Source of the DNA: Oleispira sp963933055
GTDB lineage: Bacteria; Pseudomonadota; Gammaproteobacteria; Pseudomonadales; Oceanobacteraceae
DNA length: 64,000 nt
Direction of reading: 5' to 3'
Assembly (NCBI GenBank): GCA_963933055.1
Contig: CAWVSY010000001.1
Coordinates: 62,001 to 126,000 of the forward strand
Below, one piece after another: positions 45,278 through 54,237 of the stretch; the stretch's first letter is position 1; each line of letters begins with the position of its first letter. A program made the position numbers and the translations under genes. The notes under the pieces were generated by a model that was not told the DNA's origin, made no database searches, and was given only the letters and a program-made list of their open reading frames with translations.

Positions 45278-46225
45278 CTATAAATTCACGTCAGGAAAAA
45301 AGGTATCTAAATCACCCAAAGTATCCTGAATAAATTCTAAAAAAGCACGCATCGAGGGTGTTGGGTGTTTTCCTTTTGGATACACCACACACCATGAGCG
45401 TTTTAATGGAAATTCCTTAAGAGGTACGATTTTAAGTAGACCTAATTTTAATTCAGGCAAAATACTTAACTTAGGTAAAACGGCGACACCCAATCCAGCC
45501 AATACACCATGCTTAACCGCGTCGTTAGACCCAAGCTGCATAATTGGGGCAATGGATAAACGATGCTCTTGAGCAAAAAGTTCTAATGCCAAGCGACTGC
45601 CTGAGCCCGACTCTCGGCTTAACAGACCCGCATTCAAAAATTGCTGCACGGACACCGCTTCTTCTTGATGAATAGAATGGTCATGCCTCGCAACCGCTAA
45701 CAATTCGTTATCTAAAAATGGCATTGACGCTAAAGGCTTTTCTTCTGGCACAATACCCATAATCACCAAGTGATCTTGATTATCATTTAACCGTTTAATA
45801 GCCTCTGCTCGGTTAACCACCCTCACATTCACATTTAAGGCGGGGTGTTGTTCACAGAATGGCTTTAATAAATAGGGCACCACATATTGCGCGGTATTTA
45901 CTGCCACAATATTTAAGTCACCTGCCACTTGTCCTTTCATGGCGGCTAAGTCCGATTGCAGAAAACGTAATTCATCAAACATCACTCGAATGCTTTTCAC
46001 TAAGGTTTCTCCTGCGGCCGTGCAATATAACTTGCGCCCAACATACTCAAATACAGGAACATCCAATGCCGCTTCTAATTGTCGCATCTGGCTACTAACC
46101 GCTGGCTGAGTTAAGCCCAGTTGTTCACCCGCTTTCGAATAACTTGCGGTTTCATAGACACTCAGAAATACCTGCAGTTGTCGAAAGGTCAATCTGCTGA
46201 CTAATTTTTGTACGGATAATGGCAT
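45278..46225 (-). CDS. LysR-family transcriptional regulator (CbbR/CmpR-like)
   Basis: A 315-aa LysR-type regulator. The N-terminal winged helix-turn-helix reads TFRQLQVFLSVYETASYSKA and LTQPAVSSQMRQLE. The C-terminal effector-binding domain has the usual two-lobed pattern. The N-terminus resembles CbbR/CmpR regulators of carbon fixation and bicarbonate uptake. It is divergent from an SbtA-type bicarbonate transporter gene, with two palindromic sites between them, so it most likely controls that gene and itself. The effector is unknown. Confidence 0.9.
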   Translation of the reverse strand: MPLSVQKLVSRLTFRQLQVFLSVYETASYSKAGEQLGLTQPAVSSQMRQLEAALDVPVFEYVGRKLYCTAAGETLVKSIRVMFDELRFLQSDLAAMKGQVAGDLNIVAVNTAQYVVPYLLKPFCEQHPALNVNVRVVNRAEAIKRLNDNQDHLVIMGIVPEEKPLASMPFLDNELLAVARHDHSIHQEEAVSVQQFLNAGLLSRESGSGSRLALELFAQEHRLSIAPIMQLGSNDAVKHGVLAGLGVAVLPKLSILPELKLGLLKIVPLKEFPLKRSWCVVYPKGKHPTPSMRAFLEFIQDTLGDLDTFFPDVNL

Positions 46226-46245
46226 TTAACGCTCACGCTGCATTC

Positions 46246-46293
46246 ATAAGTAATTACTTATATAAAGTGAAAATAATATCAATTTTACTTTAT
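46246..46293. promoter_or_regulatory. Probable LysR operator region with two inverted repeats
   Basis: A perfect 16-base palindrome, ATAAGTAATTACTTAT (46246-46261), is followed directly by a second inverted repeat with arms ATAAAGT (46262-46268) and ACTTTAT (46287-46293), extended by near-matching inner bases. Both contain the T-N11-A geometry of LysR sites. They lie 21-68 bases upstream of the LysR start and about 95 bases before the transporter gene. Confidence 0.7.
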
Positions 46294-46350
46294 ACATAAG
46301 ATCGCTATGATTCACATCTATATAACTTCAATACTTAATAGGATTAAATC

Positions 46351-46395
46351 ATGCTTAATAATACCCTAATTATAGAGGCGAATAATCATGCCTGA
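46351..46395 (+). CDS. Possible 14-codon leader peptide overlapping the sbtA-like start
   Basis: A short frame beginning ATG at 46351, preceded by AGGA 7 bases upstream, encodes MLNNTLIIEANNHA and stops at 46393-46395, eight bases into the transporter gene in another frame. The arrangement would couple translation of the leader to that of the transporter. Only the good ribosome binding site and the overlap support it; nothing else shows it is translated. Confidence 0.4.
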   Translation: MLNNTLIIEANNHA

Positions 46396-47338
46396 TATCG
46401 TCGTTTTGTTTTTTGTTTTGGGGTTGGTGGCCGGTTTATTAAAATCGGACTTAAAAATCCCCAAAGCAGCCTACGATACGCTAAGCCTGCTGCTGATGTT
46501 AACCATTGGTTTAAAAGGCGGTATGGCGTTGTATGGGTCGCTGGAGTGGGCCTTAGTCTTTGAGTTACTCGCCATTGCCTCTTTGGGCGCTATTATTCCT
46601 TTCATTGTTATTCCCATCTTATTAAAAGTTGCCAAAGCCGATCATGCGAATGCCGCCAGCCTTGCCGCTCATTATGGGTCTGTAAGTGCAGGAACCTTTG
46701 CCGTTGCCTTGGCTTACGTTGAGACCGCTGGCCTAGCCATTGAACCTCAAGTCACCCTTTATTTGGTCATGTTAGAGCTGCCAGCGATTCTTGTCGCATT
46801 AGCGTTTTATCGCAGACATACCCGCAACGACAGCGATTCCAGTAAAAACCAAAGTGAACTCTGGCACGAAACCTTCACCAACCGAGGGGTCGTTTTACTG
46901 GTAGGCGGTGTCATTATTGGTTTTATGTATGGCCCCAACGAAGGCGCGGCAGTAACAGAGCTGTTCACTCACGCATTTAAAGCGGTATTGGCTCTGTTTT
47001 TATTGGAAATGGGATTAACGGCGGCGGTCACTTTATCGCCAATACCTTGGAAAAAGTGGAAGTTACTTACTTTTGCCCTAATCGCCCCCTTCTTTTTATC
47101 TTTTATTGGCTTGAGTGCAGGTCTCGCGCTGGGTCTTTCGACGGGGTCCGTTGTTATATTGGCAACACTGACCGCCAGCGCCTCTTATATTGCCGCTCCT
47201 GCGGCCATAAAAACGGCCATTCCAAAAGCGGATATTGGCTTAGCCATGCTGATGTCATTAGGAATAACGTTTCCTTTTAACGCCATCGTCGGCATACCAA
47301 TATACCACCAAATGGTCAGCTACTTTCAGCTGGGCTAA
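46388..47338 (+). CDS. sbtA: SbtA-type sodium-dependent bicarbonate transporter
   Basis: A 316-aa membrane protein of the Sbt_1/DUF897 family, typified by the cyanobacterial sodium-bicarbonate symporter SbtA. It has about ten helices in two inverted halves, with GLKGGMALYG in the first half, AAHYGSVSAGTFAVALAYVE in the core, and SASYIAAPAAIKTAIPKADI near the end. Those two core segments contain the Ser-rich loops typical of the substrate site. No SbtB regulatory gene is adjacent. The start ATG at 46388 has GAGG 10 bases upstream. In a heterotroph the transporter could supply bicarbonate for carboxylases; actual substrate is inferred from family. Confidence 0.86.
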   Translation: MPDIVVLFFVLGLVAGLLKSDLKIPKAAYDTLSLLLMLTIGLKGGMALYGSLEWALVFELLAIASLGAIIPFIVIPILLKVAKADHANAASLAAHYGSVSAGTFAVALAYVETAGLAIEPQVTLYLVMLELPAILVALAFYRRHTRNDSDSSKNQSELWHETFTNRGVVLLVGGVIIGFMYGPNEGAAVTELFTHAFKAVLALFLLEMGLTAAVTLSPIPWKKWKLLTFALIAPFFLSFIGLSAGLALGLSTGSVVILATLTASASYIAAPAAIKTAIPKADIGLAMLMSLGITFPFNAIVGIPIYHQMVSYFQLG

Positions 47339-47418
47339 TACCAGGATTAAGGTTGAGACATGTTATGCCATAACCAAATTAAGGATGGCATTTCATCGCA
47401 AAAAAGTATCATTAGACG

Positions 47419-47477
47419 CAAAGGAGCTGACTAAAAAACAATCAGTGAAAGTTGTTGAATTTCAGCTCCTTTGTTTT
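47419..47477 (+). terminator. Long-loop inverted repeat with T-tail after sbtA
   Basis: A perfect 12-bp inverted repeat (CAAAGGAGCTGA at 47419-47430, TCAGCTCCTTTG at 47462-47473) encloses a 31-base loop and is followed by TTTT. It could terminate the transporter transcript. The remainder of 47339-47750 is AT-rich with no gene that I can see; a second hairpin (GAATG/CATTC with inner AAAACG/CGTTTT, 47633-47663) lies about 90 bases before mqo and may belong to its promoter or leader. Confidence 0.5.
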
Positions 47478-47750
47478 AGTTCTATGTTTCAACCTTTTTA
47501 TTACTTATTTTATAGTAACTATAAATAATACTAATACATCAATATAATCCTTATAAATCAATAACTTACGTTAAATTATAATTATTGATCTTAAGCTTAT
47601 TTTGTTTGTCAATGTTGTGATCTTATTCGAACGAATGTATAAAACGCTCGTTTTAATTCATTCGGTAGACCTAATCAGCCAAAAGCTGCTACCGATAGGC
47701 GCTGACCGGTGCCGCTTGGATTCGGATTTTTACCTACAGGCGAAATCTAT

Positions 47751-49235
47751 ATGACTACTAAAGAAATCGATGTGCTGCTCGTTGGCGGCGGTGTTATGAG
47801 TGCTACTCTTGGCACGTTATTAAACAAGTTAGACCCTTCGCTAAAATTGACCATGGTGGAGCGTTTAGATCTTGTCGCTCATGAAAGTACCGATGGTTGG
47901 AATAATGCAGGTACCGGCCACGCAGGTTATTGCGAGCTGAACTACACCCCACAAAATGACCAGGGTGATGTAGAAGTTGATCGTGCACTCGCTATTAACG
48001 CAAATTTTGAGGTGTCGCTACAGCTATGGAGCGCCTTAATTGGCAGCGGTGATTTACCCGCACCAGAAAATTTCATCAATACTACACCTCACATCAGTTT
48101 TGTTTGGGGTGAAGACAACGTTGCATTTTTACGCCAGCGTTGGGAGAAACTCTCAAAGCACCATTTATTTACGGGCATGGAATACAGCGAAGATCATGCG
48201 GTTCTGCGCGAGTGGATGCCGTTGGTTATGGAAGGCCGTGATGTCAATGACAAAGTTGCCGCAACGCGCATTGCCTTCGGCAGTGACGTTGACTTTGGAT
48301 CATTAACGCGCAACTTGGTTTCATCGTTAGAAAAGCGTGACCCGTTTGAGTTATTACTAAGCCATGAAGTCGCTGAATTAACAAAGACGAAAGATGGCCG
48401 CTGGAACGTTAAATTAAAAAACAGAACAACTGGTGAAAGCAAAACCATCAATGCCGGTTTTGTATTTTTAGGGGCTGGCGGCGGCGCACTGCCGCTTCTT
48501 CAAAAATCGGATATCGACGAAAGCAAAGGCTATGGCGGCTTCCCCGTTTCTGGTCAGTGGTTGGTATGTAAAGACGAAGAAACCATTAAGCAGCATCACG
48601 CAAAAGTATATGGCAAAGCAGCGATTGGTGCCCCTCCAATGTCGGTACCGCATTTAGATACGCGCATCATTAATGGTAAGCCAGCGCTGCTATTTGGCCC
48701 GTTTGCAGGCTTCACGACCAAGTTTTTGAAAGCGGGTTCTAAGTTGGACTTATTCAAATCGGTGCGTGGTAATAACTTATTGCCCATGATGAGCGTCGGC
48801 ATGAACAATATGGATCTGACCAAATACTTAATCAGTGAAGTGATGCAGTCTCATGAAGATCGTATGAATGCCTTGCGCGAATACTTTCCACAGGCCAGCT
48901 CTGAAAAATGGTCTTTGGCAGAAGCTGGACAGCGTGTACAGATCATCAAAAAAGATGGCTCTAACGGCGGAAAATTAGAATTTGGTACTGAATTAGTCGC
49001 GGCAAAAGATGGCTCATTAGCGGCCCTACTTGGCGCGTCACCAGGTGCTTCTGTTGCAGCTCAAGCAATGATAGAAGTTATTGAACGCTGCATGGCTGAT
49101 CGTTTAAATACAGATTGGAAAGCGCAGTTAAAAGAATGGATACCGTCTTATGGCGAATCGTTAATTGATAATGGTGAACTGCTTAATCGGACACGTGAAA
49201 ATACGCTAAGTATTCTTGGTTTAGGTAAGGCATAG
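47751..49235 (+). CDS. mqo: Malate:quinone oxidoreductase
   Basis: A 494-aa FAD-dependent membrane-associated enzyme that oxidises malate to oxaloacetate and passes electrons to quinone. The N-terminal dinucleotide-binding motif reads DVLLVGGGVMSATLG, followed by ERLDLVAHESTDGWNNAGTGHAGYCELNYTP, of which NNAGTGHAG is diagnostic for Mqo. The C-terminus contains LLGASPGASVAAQAM. An upstream in-frame ATG-less extension to 47709 is rejected because the Mqo N-terminus begins at ATG 47751. It stands directly before the pnt transhydrogenase genes, in the same direction with 93 bp between, pairing TCA-cycle electron entry with NADPH supply. Confidence 0.96.
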   Translation: MTTKEIDVLLVGGGVMSATLGTLLNKLDPSLKLTMVERLDLVAHESTDGWNNAGTGHAGYCELNYTPQNDQGDVEVDRALAINANFEVSLQLWSALIGSGDLPAPENFINTTPHISFVWGEDNVAFLRQRWEKLSKHHLFTGMEYSEDHAVLREWMPLVMEGRDVNDKVAATRIAFGSDVDFGSLTRNLVSSLEKRDPFELLLSHEVAELTKTKDGRWNVKLKNRTTGESKTINAGFVFLGAGGGALPLLQKSDIDESKGYGGFPVSGQWLVCKDEETIKQHHAKVYGKAAIGAPPMSVPHLDTRIINGKPALLFGPFAGFTTKFLKAGSKLDLFKSVRGNNLLPMMSVGMNNMDLTKYLISEVMQSHEDRMNALREYFPQASSEKWSLAEAGQRVQIIKKDGSNGGKLEFGTELVAAKDGSLAALLGASPGASVAAQAMIEVIERCMADRLNTDWKAQLKEWIPSYGESLIDNGELLNRTRENTLSILGLGKA

Positions 49236-49245
49236 CACAGAGATA

Positions 49246-49284
49246 TTGACACATTATTTTTTGCACTATTTTTTGCACTATAAA
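49246..49284 (+). promoter_or_regulatory. Possible pnt promoter interrupted by a 12-bp tandem duplication
   Basis: TTGACA (49246-49251) and TATAAA (49279-49284) resemble -35 and -10 hexamers but lie 27 bases apart. The gap contains the 12-base unit ATTTTTTGCACT twice in perfect tandem (49256-49267, 49268-49279). With a single copy the spacing would be 15 bases. Confidence 0.4.
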
Positions 49285-49328
49285 TTCAAAAAAATTAACA
49301 ATTAAAAAACCATTTAGGAGTATTCACT

Positions 49329-50465
49329 ATGTTAATCGGAGTACCTAAGGAAATTTATCCTGGGGAAAACCGCGTAGCATTAATACCAACCGGTATTGAT
49401 GCATTATTATCTGCGGGTTTCGAAGTTGTTGTTCAAGAAGGTGCCGGTGATAAATCTCATTATGACGACGACACCTACCGCAACTGTGGCGCAAGCATTG
49501 CCCCAACCGCGCAATCTTTATACGAGCAAGCGGATATTGTATTAAAAGTACGCCAACCACTTGATGAAGAAGTTGCCTTATTAAAAGCAGACAGCACACT
49601 TATTTGCTTATTAGATGCATGGTTCAACTTGCCGCTAATCAAGCAATTGGCTGAACGTAATGTGCGTTCTTTTGCTTTGGAATTTATTCCTCGTACAACA
49701 CGTGCACAAAGCATGGATGTATTAAGCTCTATGGGCGCTATTAGCGGCTACCGCTCAGTGCTATCGGGTGCCATGGAATTACCACAATATTTCCCAATGC
49801 TAATGACAGCAGCCGGTACGATTCATCCAGCAAAAGTTTTCATTGTTGGTGCAGGCGTTGCTGGTTTAATGGCGGTGTCTACGGCTCGCCGTTTAGGTGC
49901 TGTTGTTGAAGCCTACGATACGCGTGTTGAAGTACGTGAGCAGGTTGAATCTCTTGGCGCAAAGTTTGTGGAATTTGATTTACCACAAGAAGAAGGCGGC
50001 GCAACGGGCGGTTACGCAACTGAGAAATCTGAAGAGTTCTATAAAAAGCAGCGCGAACAAATGCAAGCAAAAGTCGCTCAGGCTGACCTTGTGATTACCA
50101 CCGCGGCGATTCCAGGAAAAATGTCTCCACGTTTAATTACTAAAGACATGCTGCATTACATGAAAAAAGGGTCTGTGATTGTCGACTTGGCCGCAGAGCG
50201 CGGCGGTAACGTTGAAGGCACAATTGCAGGCCATAAAGCCTATGTTGATGGCGTAACCATTATTGGCTATACCGATCACCCTGGTCGTGTTCCTGTTCAT
50301 GCTTCTCAGTTATTAACCAAAAATATCACAACGTTCTTATTGAACATGGCAGCCGATGGCCAGCTAAATATCAATATGGAAGATGACATTGTTGCGGCAA
50401 CCTTGATTACAGAAGCTGGCGAAATTAAACACGAAGGCTTAAAAGCCCAAGCTGACAAAGCGTAG
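49329..50465 (+). CDS. pntAA: NAD(P) transhydrogenase alpha subunit part 1 (NAD-binding domain I)
   Basis: A 378-aa soluble domain I protein of proton-translocating transhydrogenase. It begins MLIGVPKEIYPGENRVALIP, as do alanine dehydrogenase/PntA family members, and has the NAD-binding glycine motif FIVGAGVAGLMAVSTARRLGA. It also has the RQPLDEE loop typical of the NAD site. A strong TTAGGAG site lies 8 bases before the ATG. The alpha subunit is split here: the membrane part is encoded by the next gene, as in Rhodospirillum-type enzymes, rather than fused as in E. coli. Confidence 0.95.
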   Translation: MLIGVPKEIYPGENRVALIPTGIDALLSAGFEVVVQEGAGDKSHYDDDTYRNCGASIAPTAQSLYEQADIVLKVRQPLDEEVALLKADSTLICLLDAWFNLPLIKQLAERNVRSFALEFIPRTTRAQSMDVLSSMGAISGYRSVLSGAMELPQYFPMLMTAAGTIHPAKVFIVGAGVAGLMAVSTARRLGAVVEAYDTRVEVREQVESLGAKFVEFDLPQEEGGATGGYATEKSEEFYKKQREQMQAKVAQADLVITTAAIPGKMSPRLITKDMLHYMKKGSVIVDLAAERGGNVEGTIAGHKAYVDGVTIIGYTDHPGRVPVHASQLLTKNITTFLLNMAADGQLNINMEDDIVAATLITEAGEIKHEGLKAQADKA

Positions 50466-50484
50466 ATACAGAGGAATAAAAATT

Positions 50485-50769
50485 ATGGAAATGTTTATCA
50501 TGTCCTTAACCATTTTTGTACTAGCGATTTTCGTTGGTGTAGAAGTGATTAACAAAGTACCACCCACATTGCATACCCCGTTAATGAGTGGCACCAATGC
50601 GATTTCAGGCATCGTTGTTGTGGGTGCCATCATCAGCTCCGGTGGCTCTGACCACACAACGGTTCTATCAACGGTACTTGGCGTTATCGCCATTGCACTT
50701 GCCACTATCAACATCGTCGCGGGTTACATGGTAACCGACCGCATGTTGAACATGTTTAAAAGAAAATAA
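50485..50769 (+). CDS. pntAB: NAD(P) transhydrogenase alpha subunit part 2 (membrane)
   Basis: A 94-aa membrane protein that supplies the alpha part of the proton channel. Helices at about residues 3-22, 33-52 and 60-83 and the family segment VINKVPPTLHTPLMSGTNAI are clear. GAGGAA lies 10 bases before the ATG. It sits 19 bp after pntAA and 12 bp before pntB, completing the split three-gene arrangement. Confidence 0.95.
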   Translation: MEMFIMSLTIFVLAIFVGVEVINKVPPTLHTPLMSGTNAISGIVVVGAIISSGGSDHTTVLSTVLGVIAIALATINIVAGYMVTDRMLNMFKRK

Positions 50770-50781
50770 GGTAACAGACTA

Positions 50782-52191
50782 ATGGACGTATTAATTAATC
50801 TAGGTTACCTAGTAGCCGCCGTATTATTCATTCTGGGCGTAAAAGGGTTAACTTCTCCAAAGACCGCCGTAAATGGCAATAGAATGTCAGCTTCTGCGAT
50901 GCTAATTGCAGTGATCGCAGCCTTACTTGATAGCAACGTTATTACTTATGAATACATCCTTTTAGGTGTATTAATTGGTGGGGCTATCGGTGCTTTCATT
51001 GCTAAAAAAGTGGCCATGACCGATATGCCAGAAATGGTAGCAACGCTTAACGGTATTGGTGGTGGTGCTTCTTTATTGGTTGCCGCGGCTAACTACTTAG
51101 AAAGCCAACAGCTTGCGAACATGGGCCAATTTGCCGTGACGTATGACTGGTCTGTCGCCGTTATTCTTTCGATCTTGATTGGTGCGGTAACACTAACAGG
51201 CTCTTTCGTTGCCGTAGGTAAACTGAAAGGTAAAATCGGTGATTCAAATAAAGTGAAACTGTACAAAGCCATCGTTAAATTATGCTTTTTAACCTTGATT
51301 GCTGGCGCCGTTTATTTCTCTGCTTATAGCCAACTAAATTCTGATCTATTGATTCTAGGTTTGATCGTTGTTTGTTTGATACTCGGTGTTTGTTTGGTAA
51401 TGCCTATTGGCGGCGCGGATATGCCAGTGGTTGTTTCCCTATTGAACTCCTACTCTGGTTTAGCCGGTGCAGCTGCCGGTTTTGTACTAGGCAATAACGG
51501 TTTGATCATCGTTGGTTCTTTGGTCGGTGCATCCGGTATTATTTTAACCAGCATCATGTGTAAGGCCATGAACCGCTCTTTAACCAACGTATTGTTCGGT
51601 GGTTCTATGTCAGCTCAAAGCGGCGTCACTAAATCCGAAAACGATGCTTTCTACGAAGGTAAAGTTAAGTTCTCTAATGCAGACGAACTGGCCATGCTTT
51701 TAGACAGCGCGCAGAAAGTAGTATTTGTTCCGGGTTATGGTTTGGCCGTAGCACAAGCGCAGCACGCAACTCGTGAACTAGCGAGCATGCTAGAAAAGAA
51801 TGGCACCGAAGTGAAATACGCCATCCACCCTGTTGCCGGTCGTATGCCTGGCCACATGAACGTATTGCTTGCTGAAGCTGAAGTTCCTTACGATCAGTTA
51901 GTTGAAATGGATACCATCAATCCTGAGTTCTCTCAGACAGATGTTGCTATCGTATTGGGGGCTAACGACGTAGTTAACCCTGGCGCGGCAGAAGATCCTA
52001 ACTCGCCAATCTTTGGCATGCCAATTCTTAACGTACACAACGCAAAAACCGTGGTTGTGGTTAAGCGTGGTTTGTCGCCAGGTTTTGCCGGCATTCCAAA
52101 TGAATTGTTCATCCGTGACAATGCGTTAATGGTTACCGGCGATGCGAAACAAGTATTGCAAGATACCATTGGGGCAATGAAAGATCTTTAA
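50782..52191 (+). CDS. pntB: NAD(P) transhydrogenase beta subunit
   Basis: A 469-aa subunit with about eight to nine N-terminal membrane helices (to about residue 265) and a C-terminal NADP-binding domain III. Domain III shows VPGYGLAVAQAQHATREL, HPVAGRMPGHMNVLLAEA and VIVLGANDVVNPGA-type segments (here IVLGANDVVNPGA), all diagnostic. The enzyme uses the proton gradient to reduce NADP+ with NADH. A strong terminator follows 35 bases after the stop. Confidence 0.96.
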   Translation: MDVLINLGYLVAAVLFILGVKGLTSPKTAVNGNRMSASAMLIAVIAALLDSNVITYEYILLGVLIGGAIGAFIAKKVAMTDMPEMVATLNGIGGGASLLVAAANYLESQQLANMGQFAVTYDWSVAVILSILIGAVTLTGSFVAVGKLKGKIGDSNKVKLYKAIVKLCFLTLIAGAVYFSAYSQLNSDLLILGLIVVCLILGVCLVMPIGGADMPVVVSLLNSYSGLAGAAAGFVLGNNGLIIVGSLVGASGIILTSIMCKAMNRSLTNVLFGGSMSAQSGVTKSENDAFYEGKVKFSNADELAMLLDSAQKVVFVPGYGLAVAQAQHATRELASMLEKNGTEVKYAIHPVAGRMPGHMNVLLAEAEVPYDQLVEMDTINPEFSQTDVAIVLGANDVVNPGAAEDPNSPIFGMPILNVHNAKTVVVVKRGLSPGFAGIPNELFIRDNALMVTGDAKQVLQDTIGAMKDL

Positions 52192-52225
52192 GCAAGATTA
52201 ATTCATAGCATTTAAGCGTATACCG

Positions 52226-52264
52226 AAAACCCCACATTGCTTTATAAAGAATGTGGGGTTTTTT
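52226..52264 (+). terminator. Rho-independent terminator of the pnt operon
   Basis: A 13-bp stem (AAAACCCCACATT with AATGTGGGGTTTT, 11-base loop) runs directly into TT at its 3' end. It lies between pntB and the convergent redoxin gene and is near-symmetric, so it may act on both strands. Confidence 0.9.
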
Positions 52265-52286
52265 ATTGCCCCGTATTAATGGTCAC

Positions 52287-53318
52287 TTAGTGAATTTCAC
52301 TTCCACGAAAATGAATAATACCTTCACGATCAATATCAACTTGATAGGGAGACGCATGCACCCCGTAAGACTGATAAATCTGATTATCGGCATCAAATAT
52401 CAATGGCATCTTTAATTGAAACTGATCACGAAATTGCTGAGCAATTTCTTCATTCACATAATAGCTACTCACAATACCTACCCACTCTCGTGACGTATCA
52501 GTTGCAACCAATTCATTTAACATCTCTAATTTAGCTTCACAATTTGGAAAGTGTGGCATAGGACAAAGTGAATCGACAAATACCAAACTCAGTGGTTTTT
52601 TGTAAGATAACCCTATTAAGCTAACCGTATTGCCAGCCATAGTTTTAGCCGTAAATAGCGGCGCTTTATCACCATTCTCGGGTTTGTAGTAATGCAAACT
52701 TTTCGCTTCCGCAATAGTAAACTTAGCCGGTTTTTTTCTGCCTGTTTTTGTCCTGTTTTTTTCAGCAGCACTTGAATACATCATTAAATCAGCCCGTAAA
52801 GAAGAGTCCAGCCAGTTTTTCATTGCGATAGCGGACGATAAATGCGCTTTTGATAATTTCGTGAGCTCATCACCATTACCTGAAAATATCTTTTTCCCAT
52901 CTTTCAAAATGACATGTAATGGCAAGTCCCAGCCTCCGACTGAACGCATCAAACTAAAGCCATTATCAAGAACTAAAGGCTCGACTTGCGGGAAATAACC
53001 TTGGAATTCAGCCAACTGAGCAGCAGTAACATTAATCCCTAGCTGGACCCAAATCTGCTGGCTATTAACCGTGAATGCTTTTGGCAAAGCGGCGACTCGA
53101 GCTTCTTCACCTTGCCCTTCGTAACTGCTCCAAATATCCTGAAAAATAAGATGAGTCATTTTGTCTTTTTTTAAGATGACGGGCTGGCCATCAAAGGCTT
53201 TCAGATCGTTTAATTCAATTTTTCCTGCTACGCTGGCTTGGGAAGAAAGCGCTGCTCCGAGTAAAATTAAAAGTGACCAAGCATAAGCCGTTATTTTTCT
53301 TTTATTAGCTCTTTTCAT
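52287..53318 (-). CDS. Exported thioredoxin-fold (redoxin-like) protein
   Basis: A 343-aa periplasmic protein. The signal peptide (ITAYAWSLLILLGAALSSQA) lies in the first 30 residues when the ATG at 53318 is used; that start has GAGA 6 bases upstream, and the longer frame to 53378 is not supported. The C-terminal about 150 residues are peroxiredoxin/thioredoxin-like (GDKAPLFTAKTMAGN, SLVFVDSLCPMPHFPNC), with two Cys separated by seven residues rather than a CxxC. The N-terminal half may be a second, degenerate thioredoxin-like domain (IWVQLGINVTAAQLAEFQGY). It follows a TlpA-like gene in the same operon. Redox target unknown. Confidence 0.78.
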   Translation of the reverse strand: MKRANKRKITAYAWSLLILLGAALSSQASVAGKIELNDLKAFDGQPVILKKDKMTHLIFQDIWSSYEGQGEEARVAALPKAFTVNSQQIWVQLGINVTAAQLAEFQGYFPQVEPLVLDNGFSLMRSVGGWDLPLHVILKDGKKIFSGNGDELTKLSKAHLSSAIAMKNWLDSSLRADLMMYSSAAEKNRTKTGRKKPAKFTIAEAKSLHYYKPENGDKAPLFTAKTMAGNTVSLIGLSYKKPLSLVFVDSLCPMPHFPNCEAKLEMLNELVATDTSREWVGIVSSYYVNEEIAQQFRDQFQLKMPLIFDADNQIYQSYGVHASPYQVDIDREGIIHFRGSEIH

Positions 53319-53390
53319 TGTAAATCTCTTTTCAATATACATATTCAGTGTGAATTTCAACAACAAACGATAAAACATTAACCACTTAAT

Positions 53391-53930
53391 CTAACGTCTC
53401 CAAGGACGTCGAATCGTATTCTTTACTTTATTCTCAGCCCAGCCTTCTATCGTCTCATCCAAGGTATCCGAGGCTAAAAAAGTGCGATAGACAATTTGTC
53501 CGTCTTTATCAATCAATACATGATGTGGTGTACCAACAATGCCATAATCACTGACAAGGTCGCCTTGCTGATCAATCGCCACCGGTAAATTGAATCCTGC
53601 TTGATTAAAAAACTGTTCAATATTAGCCACCGAATCATTAATACCCACATTCACCGCTAATACTTCAACATCATCCCCATATTGGTTATAAATCGATTGC
53701 AGGTGTGGCATCTCTACTTTGCAGTAGCTGCACCAGGTTGCCCAAAACTTCAAATACACAGGCTTATCGCCTTCATAATCTGATAGCCTGAACGTTTTAC
53801 CCGCCAAGGTAGTCACTTCAAAATCAGGGGCGTTATCGCCAATCGCCAATGGCGCTCCACTTGCCTGTATGGCGGTACTCAATAATAAAGCCGATACCGT
53901 TAGACGCAGTGATTGTTTAAATAGTCTCAT
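53391..53930 (-). CDS. TlpA-like thioredoxin-fold protein
   Basis: A 179-aa exported thiol-disulfide protein. A signal peptide is at residues 1-25 (LRLTVSALLLSTAIQASG). The thioredoxin fold carries FWATWCSYCKVEMPHL with active CxxC at about residues 66-69 and the cis-Pro region GIVGTPHHVLID. It likely reduces disulfides of periplasmic or cytochrome-related proteins. It is first in a two-gene reverse operon with the redoxin-like gene and is divergent from the CadC-like regulator, which may control it. Confidence 0.9.
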   Translation of the reverse strand: MRLFKQSLRLTVSALLLSTAIQASGAPLAIGDNAPDFEVTTLAGKTFRLSDYEGDKPVYLKFWATWCSYCKVEMPHLQSIYNQYGDDVEVLAVNVGINDSVANIEQFFNQAGFNLPVAIDQQGDLVSDYGIVGTPHHVLIDKDGQIVYRTFLASDTLDETIEGWAENKVKNTIRRPWRR

Positions 53931-54237
53931 GATGGGATTCCTTTTAATTAAGATGACATTGATTAAAATAAAAACTCATTAACTGAACGTTGAATTTGAA
54001 ACAACAAATACACGGCAGCACGAACTCATATTGATGACTGAGTTATACGCACATTCTCGAAAAGGGTTATCAAAACGCGCTGACATCGATATAAAATCGC
54101 TATCAAACAAAAGTGATATCTTTATTTATCGTTATAAATCAACAACTTAGAAGCTCCAGCCAAAAACATTCAGCTTGCTCTAATAGGCTTACAAGACGTA
54201 AAATCACTGCATTCTTTCACCGCGGATAGCCCCACAC
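53931..54237. other. Intergenic region between TlpA-like gene and CadC-like regulator
   Basis: About 307 bases of AT-rich divergent intergenic DNA. I see no gene, RNA or convincing repeat; it should hold the promoters of both flanking transcripts. Confidence 0.5.
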
